A stretch of DNA of 39,111 nucleotides from the NCBI GenBank assembly GCA_947626575.1, contig CANQSR010000017.1, positions 1-39,111 of the forward strand, given 5' to 3'. Made by a program: the position numbers and the translations under genes. A model generated the notes under the pieces. It saw only the letters and a list, made by a program, of their open reading frames with translations. It searched no databases and was not told the origin of the DNA. The stretch comes from an uncultured Clostridia bacterium. GTDB taxonomy: Bacteria > Bacillota > Clostridia > Christensenellales > Borkfalkiaceae. This document shows positions 7,718-15,938 of the stretch, piece after piece. How positions within the stretch are numbered: position 1 is the stretch's first letter; every line of letters starts with the position of its first letter.

Positions 7718-9736
7718 ATGAAAAAGATTTTGTCCATCGCGCTTGCGGGCGCGCTGGCCGTCTCAGGCCTCGCAGTCTTTGCCGGCTGCGGCGGCGGGAT
7801 CCCCGAAGTTGATTGGAACGTCGATCTTTCCAAGCCCATCGAACTCAACGGCCTCTATCCCCAAACGGGCATGCAGTCCTTCGGGAAGGACGATACGGCG
7901 AAGATCATCGAAAAAACCACGGGGTATAAGGTACACTATGAAGAACTCGGCGCTTCCGCGGATAACGAAGTGCAAAAATACCTCGCCGCCCGCCAAGAGC
8001 CTTTCCATTTTATGAAACTCACCGAGGCGCAGTATCACCCGTACCTCTCCAAGGGCGCCTTCTGCGACCTCACCGACCTCTTGCAAAACACCGCCCCCGG
8101 ACGCATCTTATATCAGCTCATCGACCTCATGGATTACGGTTGGGACTCGGTGACTTATGTGGACCCGGAGGGCGAGAAACACATTTACGGCATCCCCGAT
8201 TTCGGATACGTCGCCATGACCGATTCCGCGCTCATCTGGAATAAGGACCACCTCGATAAGATCGGCTTTAAGGAACACTTCCCCGATAACGTGAGCGGCC
8301 TTCCCGAAACGCTCACCGAGTTCGATTGGGCGCTTCAAGAATGCCAAAACAAATTCGGCAAGGAGGCGAACAATTCGTCCTACCATGCGCTCGGCCTTCC
8401 CGGAAGCAACTCCAACGAAGTCACCGCGCTCAAAGGCGCGTTCGAAGTGCCGTTCTCCTTCTATGTGGATGACGAGGGCAACATCCAGCAATACGAGTTC
8501 AGCGAAGGCGCCACCATGTATGCGCAGTACATGCACAGGATCCGCTATATGGATATCCTTTCTCCGGATTGGCAACAGGAGAGCGCCGCGGGCCTCAACA
8601 ACAAGTTCTCCCGCCAATATTATTCCTGCGTGTTCCTGCCCTATTGGAACGTGGATGCGCTCGTCTCCGCCATTAAGTCATACGGCGACGACCCGGAAAC
8701 GAAGGATGAATCCATTGCGGCGGTACTCGGCATCCCGAACACGGCGGACTCCATCAAGTCGGACGCCATCGGCTGGCAGCTCCGCATCCGCGGCGACGGG
8801 TTCGAGTTCGAAACGGACGATGGCCAGACGGTGAAGAGTCCCGACCAGGAAGTCGCCAGGATCGAGGGCGGCGCGGAGGGCGTCTCCTACTATACCGTCA
8901 TCCCCGCCTATATGCAGGATAAAGCGCTCTATGTGATCGACTTCCTTGCAAAGAAGATGGAATATTTCGGCGCTTTCTATGGCGGCAACGGCCTCTCCCT
9001 GCAAGATCAGGAGCAGTACGGAAACGACCCTTCGAAGTTCCCCATCGATACGCATTGGTATGAGATCCCGACCCCCGATGGCGCGCCCGGCAAAGAGGAT
9101 TACGATGGGTTCTATGAAAAGTATGCCGCGCAGGGCATCAAAGCCAACCAGATCGGCGAACTCATCGAACAGAACGAGTATAACCAATACGAGGACCTCA
9201 AAAACAAGGTCATCTTCCTGCGGCCGTATAGCTTCACTTATAACAAATATTCCAACAAGGATGCAAGCCTCGGCAACAGGCTCTCGGAGGATGAATCCCA
9301 GCTGGAAGTGGAAAAGGTCACTTACTCCCAGCCCGGCATGTGGGTCAAGCTCACCGGCCGTTACATCGCGCATATCAACGATAACTCGCAATATTGCAAC
9401 GGCACCAACGCCGTCTCGGCGCGCGTGCTGTTCCACCTCCGCGAGACGGGCTACGGCGCATGGCGCGTCGTCATCGCCAACGACGATACGCTCATCCGTA
9501 ACCCGATGGCAATGTGTCCGCCCTTCGAAAATTGGTCGAAGGTATCCATCTCCTGCCGCACCAAGCTCAAAAACGGCATCAGCGCCGCCATCGACGCGAA
9601 ACCCGTCGAGGGCAAGGATATAGCCAAAGAGACGCTGGATAACATCCGCGCTTCAACAAGGGGTACCCTGTGGACGGCGGAGATCGTCAAAGAAATGACG
9701 GATTGGTATAAAGAAGTCAAACTGAACCGCCAATAA
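7718..9736 (+). CDS. ABC sugar importer solute-binding lipoprotein (LplA/YtcQ type)
   Basis: 672 residues from the ATG at 7718, preceded by GGGAGGA 8 nt upstream; the frame extends further up only through low-complexity repeat DNA. The signal peptide ends in the lipobox F-A-G-C (Cys24) followed by Gly-Gly-Gly, so it is a membrane-anchored binding protein. The body matches the large family-1 solute-binding proteins that work with LplB/LplC permeases: early L-N-G-L-Y-P segment, an I-Y-G-I-P-D-F-G region near residue 160, a W-N-K-D segment and an aromatic-rich second lobe. At 672 residues it is longer than the usual roughly 550, which is common for complex-oligosaccharide binders. Two permease genes follow directly. 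Ligand is not predictable from the sequence. Confidence 0.88.
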   Translation: MKKILSIALAGALAVSGLAVFAGCGGGIPEVDWNVDLSKPIELNGLYPQTGMQSFGKDDTAKIIEKTTGYKVHYEELGASADNEVQKYLAARQEPFHFMKLTEAQYHPYLSKGAFCDLTDLLQNTAPGRILYQLIDLMDYGWDSVTYVDPEGEKHIYGIPDFGYVAMTDSALIWNKDHLDKIGFKEHFPDNVSGLPETLTEFDWALQECQNKFGKEANNSSYHALGLPGSNSNEVTALKGAFEVPFSFYVDDEGNIQQYEFSEGATMYAQYMHRIRYMDILSPDWQQESAAGLNNKFSRQYYSCVFLPYWNVDALVSAIKSYGDDPETKDESIAAVLGIPNTADSIKSDAIGWQLRIRGDGFEFETDDGQTVKSPDQEVARIEGGAEGVSYYTVIPAYMQDKALYVIDFLAKKMEYFGAFYGGNGLSLQDQEQYGNDPSKFPIDTHWYEIPTPDGAPGKEDYDGFYEKYAAQGIKANQIGELIEQNEYNQYEDLKNKVIFLRPYSFTYNKYSNKDASLGNRLSEDESQLEVEKVTYSQPGMWVKLTGRYIAHINDNSQYCNGTNAVSARVLFHLRETGYGAWRVVIANDDTLIRNPMAMCPPFENWSKVSISCRTKLKNGISAAIDAKPVEGKDIAKETLDNIRASTRGTLWTAEIVKEMTDWYKEVKLNRQ

Positions 9737-9769
9737 GCAAAGTCCTTTCGGGACGAGGAAGGTGCAACC

Positions 9770-10819
9770 ATGGATAATCATTTGCAACTTACGGAAACTC
9801 CCGCCGCGGATGCGGCGGGAGCGCCCGAAGCGGCCGCACCGGAGGCCGCCGTGGCCGCCGCGGCCGTAAAAAGGCAGAACGCAGAGGAAAAAACGGGATT
9901 TTGGAGAGATCAGTGGAAACGGGCGTATAAATATCGGAAACTCCTGTGGTTCATCCTGCCGGCCGCCTTGTTTACGCTGATTTTTTCGTATGTCCCCATG
10001 TTCGGCGTCCTCTTTGCCTTCAAGGGCGAAGATTTCAATCTCTACACAAGCTCAGGCGGCGTCATCGGCGCGCTGTTCGAGGGGTCGTGGACGTTCGAGA
10101 ACTTCGGCAAGATCTTCTCCAACCCCGACGTCGGCAACGCCATCGCCAACACGCTCATCATCAACGTCATCAGGCTGGCGCTGTGCTTCCCGCTCTCCAT
10201 CCTCATCGCCGTGATGCTTTCCGAACTCAAACAGCAATGGCTCGCAAAGGTGATCCTCATCATCATCACCATCCCCAACTTCCTCTCGTGGGCCATCGTC
10301 ATCGGTATCTGGGCAGGCTTTTTCAGCTCGGATTTCGGCATCCTCGGAAGAATTACGGGCAACCTCATGACCGACCCGAATTGGTTCAAGCCGCTCGTCG
10401 TGTTCCTATCCGCATGGAAGGGCGCGGGGTGGGGGTGTATCCTCTTCTACTCCGCCATCATGTCCATCGATAAGACGTATTACGAGTCGGCGACGTTGGA
10501 GGGCGCAAACAAACTGCAAAAAATGTGGTATCTCACCCTTCCCTCCATTATGCCCACCATCGCGCTCATGCTCGTTCTCAACATCAGCGGCATGATGGCC
10601 GTCGGCTTCGAGCAGGTGTGGACGATGATGAACCTGAGCGCGGAGCTGCAAAATACGCAGATGACGTTGGATACATATCTCTACAACATCTCCATCGTCA
10701 ACGCGGACGATATCCCGTTTGCGACTGCGCTCGGCGTGGCGAACGGCCTCATCGGCCTCTTCCTGATGCTCGTCGGCAACGCCATTACGACAAAGACGCT
10801 CAAACGCGGGCTTTGGTAA
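9770..10819 (+). CDS. ABC sugar transporter permease, LplB type
   Basis: 349 residues. Inner-membrane permease subunit of a carbohydrate ABC importer. Residues 1-45 are an Ala/Pro/Glu-rich cytoplasmic extension, then the first membrane segment (W-F-I-L-P-A-A-L-F-T-L-I-F) begins near residue 61 and about six helices follow. The EAA loop that docks on the ATPase is clear at about residues 239-258 (E-S-A-T-L-E-G-A-N ... L-T-L-P, with Gly245). The segment Y-V-P-M-F-G after helix 1 is typical of LplB/YteP proteins. Start at 9770 follows AGGAAGG. It lies 33 nt after the binding-protein gene and 15 nt before the second permease. No ATPase gene is present in the window. Confidence 0.93.
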   Translation: MDNHLQLTETPAADAAGAPEAAAPEAAVAAAAVKRQNAEEKTGFWRDQWKRAYKYRKLLWFILPAALFTLIFSYVPMFGVLFAFKGEDFNLYTSSGGVIGALFEGSWTFENFGKIFSNPDVGNAIANTLIINVIRLALCFPLSILIAVMLSELKQQWLAKVILIIITIPNFLSWAIVIGIWAGFFSSDFGILGRITGNLMTDPNWFKPLVVFLSAWKGAGWGCILFYSAIMSIDKTYYESATLEGANKLQKMWYLTLPSIMPTIALMLVLNISGMMAVGFEQVWTMMNLSAELQNTQMTLDTYLYNISIVNADDIPFATALGVANGLIGLFLMLVGNAITTKTLKRGLW

Positions 10820-10834
10820 CGGGAGGTGATTTTC

Positions 10835-11824
10835 ATGGAAGAAATGAATATGAACGTTCAGGATACGGCTCCCGTTTTCGCGGCGCCCAAGGCTCCGAAA
10901 AAGCCCTCCTTTTTCGACCGCTTCAAGAAGAACCCCAACAAGATCCATGAGAGCCTGCTCGATAAGATCCTCGGCGTACTCAACATCGTCCTGCTCTTAT
11001 TGGGCGTGATCCTCATCATCTTGCCGTTGCTCAACTACTTCTCGCTCGCCTTCAACGACGGCGCGTTCAATATCGAGATCGTGTTCTGGCCCGCCAAGTT
11101 CTCCTTCGATTCCTTCAACTATATCATGGCGGGGGAGGGCGCGGTGAACTTCTGGCGCGCCTTCGGGAACTCGGTGTTCATCACCGTCGTCATCACGGTC
11201 GTATCCAACCTCGTGGAGGCGATGGCGGCCTATCCGCTCTCCAAGAAGGATTGCCCCTGCCGGAGCGGCTTCATGATGTTCTTCATCATCACCATGCTCT
11301 TCTCGGCGGGCATCATTCCCATCTACCTGTTGATGGTCTCCTTCAATCTCATCAACAACCTTTGGTCGGTCATCCTCATCTCCATCAGCAACGTCACGCA
11401 CCTGCTCTACTTCAAGACGTTCTTCGAGGGGATCCCCACGGATATCGAAGAGGCCGCCCGTCTCGACGGCGCGGGAGAACTGCAACTCTTCTTCCTCATC
11501 ATCATTCCCATGTCCCTGCCCATCATCGGCAGCTGCTGTTTCTTCACCATCGTCGGCACGTGGAACGGTTACGGCTCGGCGCTCCTCTTCATCCCCGAAT
11601 CGACGAGCGGGATCCCCAACATGCCGCTTGCATACTACATCTATTACTTCATGGGCAATGCGGCGACCTTGGCGCAGTACGATAAGACCGGCTTCCTCGG
11701 AAACAATATCGACAACGTGCAGGCGGCCATGATGCTTTTGAGCATCGTACCCATCATACTGATGTATCCCTACGTGGTGCGGTATATCAAGAGCGGGCTG
11801 CAAATAGGCTCCGTGAAGGGTTGA
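10835..11824 (+). CDS. ABC sugar transporter permease, LplC/YtcP type
   Basis: 329 residues from the ATG at 10835, which has GGGAGG at 10821-10826; a GTG at 10826 overlaps that site and is rejected. Second membrane subunit of the sugar importer. About 45 mostly polar residues precede the first helix (I-V-L-L-L-L-G-V-I-L-I-I-L-P) and six helices are visible. The EAA motif is I-E-E-A-A-R-L-D-G-A-G at about residues 204-214 (Asp211-Gly212), and the end K-S-G-L-Q-I-G-S-V-K-G is the classic C-terminus of this family. It pairs with the LplB-type permease; the DUF4127 gene starts 1 nt after its stop codon, so the genes are in one operon. Confidence 0.94.
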   Translation: MEEMNMNVQDTAPVFAAPKAPKKPSFFDRFKKNPNKIHESLLDKILGVLNIVLLLLGVILIILPLLNYFSLAFNDGAFNIEIVFWPAKFSFDSFNYIMAGEGAVNFWRAFGNSVFITVVITVVSNLVEAMAAYPLSKKDCPCRSGFMMFFIITMLFSAGIIPIYLLMVSFNLINNLWSVILISISNVTHLLYFKTFFEGIPTDIEEAARLDGAGELQLFFLIIIPMSLPIIGSCCFFTIVGTWNGYGSALLFIPESTSGIPNMPLAYYIYYFMGNAATLAQYDKTGFLGNNIDNVQAAMMLLSIVPIILMYPYVVRYIKSGLQIGSVKG

Positions 11825-11825
11825 T

Positions 11826-13343
11826 ATGAAGAAGATCCTGATGGTCCCGCTCGATGAGCGGCCATGCAATTACCGCTTCCCGCAGATCATGCCGAAGGCG
11901 GATTACGCGCTCGAAATGGTACCCATGTCCTTGATGGGCCTCAAAAAACGGCCCGCAGACAGGGACGGGATCGCGGCGTGGCTGAGGCGGGAAGCGAAGG
12001 CGGCGGATATCCTCATCGTCGCCCTCGATACGCTCGTCTACGGCGGCCTCATTCCCTCGCGCCTGCATTTCCGGACGCGGGAAGAACTCTCGGCGCGCGT
12101 GGATCTTTTGCGGGAACTCCGCGCGGCGAACCCGTCGCTCAGGATCTATGCCTTTATGACCGTCATGCGTTGCCCGCGCTTCTCCAACGGCGACGAAGAA
12201 CCCGACTATTATTGGGAATGCGGCGCGGACATCCACAAGTTCGGCAGGTTTACGCACAGAGAACAGCTCGGTTTGCTCACGGAGGAGGAAGCGGCGGAGT
12301 TCGAGGCCGTCAAGGCCCGCATCCCCGCGGACGCGCTCGCGGATTACACCTCCCGCCGCGCCGTGAACGTGGACGTTTTGTGCCACGCCCTCACGCTCGC
12401 GGAGGACGGAACGGTGGCGGGCTTCATCGTCCCGCAGGACGACAGCGCGCCCTTCGGCTTCACCTCCATGGACCGGCAGAAGGTCCGTGCCTTTCTGAAA
12501 GCGCACGGGCTGGAACTGAAAGTTCCCGTCTATCCCGCCGCCGACGATACGGGCATGACCATGCTCGCGCGTGCGGTCAACGAGATGCGGGGCGAAGTAC
12601 CCAAGATCTATGTCTATTACGCATCCCATCACGGCCCGTTCGTCGTCCCTTCCTTCGAGGACAGGACGGTGGATGCGACGGTGAAGTGCCAGATCGCGGC
12701 CGCGGGATGCAGGCGGGTCTATTCCCTCGCGGAGTGCGATATCCTGCTCGCCGTCAATATCGGCGCCGAGATGATCTATGAGGGGACCTTCGCCGCGATG
12801 ACGAGGGCATACGACGTCGAGAGAAGTCTGCCCGAATACATCGATTTCATCAAATACGCGCTCGCGGAGAACAAGGTGGTTGCCGTCGCCGACGTCGCGT
12901 ATCCCACGCACAACGACTTGGAGCTGGCGGAATTTCTGCGCGACGAGGGTCTGCTGCTCAAAATCCACGCCTATGCGGGGTGGAACACTTCCTCGAACAC
13001 GCTCGGAACGGTCATCTGCGAGAGTTCGCTGTATCTTGCGGGCGGCGATGACGAGGGCAACAAATATTTTCTATTGCACCGTTACTATGACGACGTGGGG
13101 TACTGTTCCCACGCGCGCACATGGACGGATATCCACGCAGTCCCCGAAAACGGCTGCACGGTATTTGAACTCGACGGCGAGCGGGGCAAATGCGTGCAGG
13201 CGGCGAAGGGGGAGATCGTGCGCTATATGCGGGAACATTTCCCCGCGCTTGCGGCCCAAGTCGAAGATATCGAGGTCACAAGCCCGTGGAACCGCACGTT
13301 TGAGATCGACCTTATGCTCAAACTCCGTCCGAACAGGTCTTAA
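11826..13343 (+). CDS. DUF4127 family protein
   Basis: 505 residues, the normal length for DUF4127. Family signatures seen are P-L-D-E-R-P-C-N near residues 8-15, L-D-T-L-V-Y-G-G-L-I-P-S-R around 68-80, and an S-H-H-G segment around residue 265. No signal peptide or membrane helix is visible, so it should act in the cytosol. The biochemical function of the family is not known to me; the conserved Asp, Arg and His residues look like an enzyme active site. The gene is 1 nt behind the permease gene and 14 nt ahead of the GH31 gene, which ties it to the import and breakdown of the same glycan. Confidence 0.9.
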   Translation: MKKILMVPLDERPCNYRFPQIMPKADYALEMVPMSLMGLKKRPADRDGIAAWLRREAKAADILIVALDTLVYGGLIPSRLHFRTREELSARVDLLRELRAANPSLRIYAFMTVMRCPRFSNGDEEPDYYWECGADIHKFGRFTHREQLGLLTEEEAAEFEAVKARIPADALADYTSRRAVNVDVLCHALTLAEDGTVAGFIVPQDDSAPFGFTSMDRQKVRAFLKAHGLELKVPVYPAADDTGMTMLARAVNEMRGEVPKIYVYYASHHGPFVVPSFEDRTVDATVKCQIAAAGCRRVYSLAECDILLAVNIGAEMIYEGTFAAMTRAYDVERSLPEYIDFIKYALAENKVVAVADVAYPTHNDLELAEFLRDEGLLLKIHAYAGWNTSSNTLGTVICESSLYLAGGDDEGNKYFLLHRYYDDVGYCSHARTWTDIHAVPENGCTVFELDGERGKCVQAAKGEIVRYMREHFPALAAQVEDIEVTSPWNRTFEIDLMLKLRPNRS

Positions 13344-13357
13344 AAAGGGTCCGAAAT

Positions 13358-15322
13358 ATGAAAAAGATCAACAGCCGGCACATCAGAAAGACGCAAGAGG
13401 GCTTCACGCTGACGCTCTCCCGCGAGTATCGCGCGGTGTTCGGCTTCGGTGAGAAGTTCGATAGCGTCAACCAAAAGGGCAAGCTCGTGCGGGCCTGCGT
13501 CAGGGAAAAGTGCTTCCGGCAGGGGGAATACACCTATTACTCCATGCCGTTCTTCCTGACGCCCGACGGCTTCGGTATCTATGTGGATACCTATGTGGAG
13601 GTGGATTTCGATTTCCGCAAGGAAGGCGAACTCACCATCACCTTCGGCGCAGGGACTAACGGAGAGGAGGCCAACGTCTGGTACTTCGAGGGGACGCCCA
13701 AGGAGATCCTCGAAGAATTCCGCAAGTTTGCGGGCCTTCCCCGCGTGTTCCCCAAGTGGGTATTGGGGAGCTGGATGAGCGCCAACCGCTGGCATACGCA
13801 GGCGGAGGTGGAGGAGCAGAGGGCGCTCACGCGCAAGTATAACTTCCCGCACAACGTGCTTGTCATCGAGCCGTGGAGCGACCTCAGCACCCACTACCTC
13901 TTCAACGGCTGCACCGTTCCCCGCAAGGCGGGCGATGAATACGCGAGTTTTTCCGAATTGCATTTTTCCGAACCGTGGCCCGATCCCCGCGCCCTCGTGG
14001 ACGGCCTTCATGCCGACGGCATCCGCGTGCTGTTGTGGGTGGTCCCGCAGTATGCGCAGGGGGTCAACATCGAGACGAGGTTCAACGTGGAGCAGTGTCT
14101 CTCGGATAACGAGTTCGTCAAGGCGCACAAGGAATGCGTTCTGAATGCCGACGGCACGCCCTATGAGATCCCGCACACGTGGTGCATCGGGAGCATGGTC
14201 CCCGATTTCACCGACCCCGTGGGCGCAAAGCATTGGTTCGACCGACTTTCCTATCTGAAAGACGTCGGCATCGACGGCTTCAAGACGGACGGCGGGGAAT
14301 TTATCCACGACCGCACGGTGAAGTTTGCCGACGGCAGTTCGGGCATCGAGGGGCAGAACCGTTACGCGGAGGACTACACCGAGGCGTTCGCGAAGTTCAT
14401 CGGCGAAAACGGCATCGTGTTCTCCCGCGCGGGCGGACAGCGCAGTCCCTCGTTCTCGGTGATGTGGGCGGGCGACCAGGAATCCACATGGCAGGAGTTC
14501 GCCTCCTGTATCAAGGCGGGGCTCTCCGCCTCCATTTCGGGGACGGCGTGCTGGGGCTTCGATATCGGCGGCTTTTCGGGGTATCTCCCCACCAGAGAGC
14601 TGTATCTGAGGGCGGTGCAGACGGCGGCGTTCATCCCCGTCATGCAGTGGCACAGCGACCCCGTCTCCAACGGCAGATGCGATTTTTCGGGCGCATGGCA
14701 GTGTAACGACAGAAGCCCTTGGAATATGGCGGCCTTCCACAAAGACCCGTCGCTTTTGGACGTCTTGCGGGAGCAATTCTTCCTGCATTACAACCTGCTT
14801 CCCTACATGTATAACCTCGTGCGGGAGGCGGGCAGGACGGGCATCCCGCCCATGCGGCATCTCGCGCTGGAATTTCCGGGCGACGAGGCCGTGTTCAACA
14901 TGGACGACGAGTTCATGCTCGGCGACGCGCTCCTCATCGCGCCCATCCTCAGGGATTATTCCTCTACGCGCAAGGTCTATCTCCCGCGCGGGCGGTGGTT
15001 CGATCTCTATACGGGCGCCGTCTATGGCGGCGGGTGGCACGAGATCAAGACGGAGGAGCGGCATCTGCCCGTATTCTTCCGTGATAACGCCTGCCTGCCC
15101 CTGAATCTTGCGGGCGGCAAGCTGTGTTCGGACGTGGGCAACCGCATGGACGGATACACCCAGCTGTGCTTCCTCGTCAGCGGCGAGGGGAAATACGAGT
15201 TTGCCGATGACCTCGGCAACGCCATTTCCCTCGTTTGGAACCCGCTCGAATGCTATGCAAAGAAGAACAAGGCGGCGACCCCCTTTAAGACGCTGCGGAT
15301 GGGCCGCGAAAAACTATATTGA
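13358..15322 (+). CDS. GH31 alpha-glycosidase (alpha-glucosidase/alpha-xylosidase type)
   Basis: 654 residues. Retaining exo-acting alpha-glycosidase of family GH31, predicted cytosolic because no signal peptide is present. The N-terminal beta-sandwich (about 1-125) contains F-G-F-G-E-K-F-D. The catalytic barrel carries the nucleophile in D-G-F-K-T-D-G-G-E (Asp311) and the acid/base in M-W-A-G-D-Q (Asp373), followed by W-G-F-D-I-G-G-F-S-G and M-Q-W-H-S-D, all standard GH31 blocks. The K-T-D-G-G-E form of the nucleophile loop is closer to alpha-xylosidase/YicI-like members than to K-x-D-M-N-E glucosidases, but substrate remains open. The start has only a weak GGGT ribosome binding site, in keeping with coupling to the DUF4127 gene 14 nt upstream. 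Confidence 0.93.
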   Translation: MKKINSRHIRKTQEGFTLTLSREYRAVFGFGEKFDSVNQKGKLVRACVREKCFRQGEYTYYSMPFFLTPDGFGIYVDTYVEVDFDFRKEGELTITFGAGTNGEEANVWYFEGTPKEILEEFRKFAGLPRVFPKWVLGSWMSANRWHTQAEVEEQRALTRKYNFPHNVLVIEPWSDLSTHYLFNGCTVPRKAGDEYASFSELHFSEPWPDPRALVDGLHADGIRVLLWVVPQYAQGVNIETRFNVEQCLSDNEFVKAHKECVLNADGTPYEIPHTWCIGSMVPDFTDPVGAKHWFDRLSYLKDVGIDGFKTDGGEFIHDRTVKFADGSSGIEGQNRYAEDYTEAFAKFIGENGIVFSRAGGQRSPSFSVMWAGDQESTWQEFASCIKAGLSASISGTACWGFDIGGFSGYLPTRELYLRAVQTAAFIPVMQWHSDPVSNGRCDFSGAWQCNDRSPWNMAAFHKDPSLLDVLREQFFLHYNLLPYMYNLVREAGRTGIPPMRHLALEFPGDEAVFNMDDEFMLGDALLIAPILRDYSSTRKVYLPRGRWFDLYTGAVYGGGWHEIKTEERHLPVFFRDNACLPLNLAGGKLCSDVGNRMDGYTQLCFLVSGEGKYEFADDLGNAISLVWNPLECYAKKNKAATPFKTLRMGREKLY

Positions 15323-15332
15323 CGGAGGAAAT

Positions 15333-15923
15333 ATGAAGAAATTTTTCGGTGCGGCAGCGATGTTGCTGGGGCTTTTGATCGTACTGCTCGCGGGTTGTAC
15401 GAAAGAGCCGTCGGCAACGCTGAGCAAGAGCGAACTTTCGCTCACCGTCGGCGCGGAAACGTCGATCACGGCAGTCCTCGAAAATTGCACGGACGGCACG
15501 GCATGGGTAACTTCCGATGAGAACGTCGTCACCCTCTCGTGGGATGGCCCCGCGGGAACGGATACCGCCGAGGCGACCGTCAAGGCGGTCGGCACGGGGA
15601 CGGCCACCGTCTCCCTCATGTGGGAGGATAAGGTCCTTGCGACCTGCACCGTGACCGTCTCGGAGTCCCCGCTCAAAGTGTTCCTGCCGGAGGGCAACCT
15701 GCGGCTCGTGTTGCTCGCGAACGGCGTAGCGACCGTCAGGGCCATGTGCGACGTCCCCGTCGAGGGCGAACCCGTGTGGACGAGTGCGGATGAGAAAATC
15801 GGCACGGTGGAAGCGCAGGGCCTCACGGCGCGCGTCAAGGCGCTCGCCCGCGGGCAGACGGTCATCACCGTCCGCTACGGGGAATATTCCGCGAGCTTTG
15901 AATTGCTCGTCGGACGGACTTAA
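15333..15923 (+). CDS. Small lipoprotein with two Ig-like (BIG2-type) domains
   Basis: 196 residues from the ATG at 15333, with GGAGG 6-7 nt upstream and 10 nt after the GH31 gene; the frame extends further upstream only inside GH31. Signal peptide with lipobox L-A-G-C (Cys22). Two bacterial Ig-like repeats follow: about residues 28-110 (S-L-T-V-G-A ... V-T-S-D-E-N-V-V ... G-T-A-T-V) and about 113-194 (W-T-S-A-D-E-K-I-G-T-V ... G-Q-T-V-I-T-V). Such domains serve as spacers or adhesive modules on the cell surface. With no catalytic domain it may be an accessory glycan-binding or scaffold protein for the neighbouring secreted enzymes. Confidence 0.85.
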   Translation: MKKFFGAAAMLLGLLIVLLAGCTKEPSATLSKSELSLTVGAETSITAVLENCTDGTAWVTSDENVVTLSWDGPAGTDTAEATVKAVGTGTATVSLMWEDKVLATCTVTVSESPLKVFLPEGNLRLVLLANGVATVRAMCDVPVEGEPVWTSADEKIGTVEAQGLTARVKALARGQTVITVRYGEYSASFELLVGRT

Positions 15924-15938
15924 TTGGAGGGAAACGGC

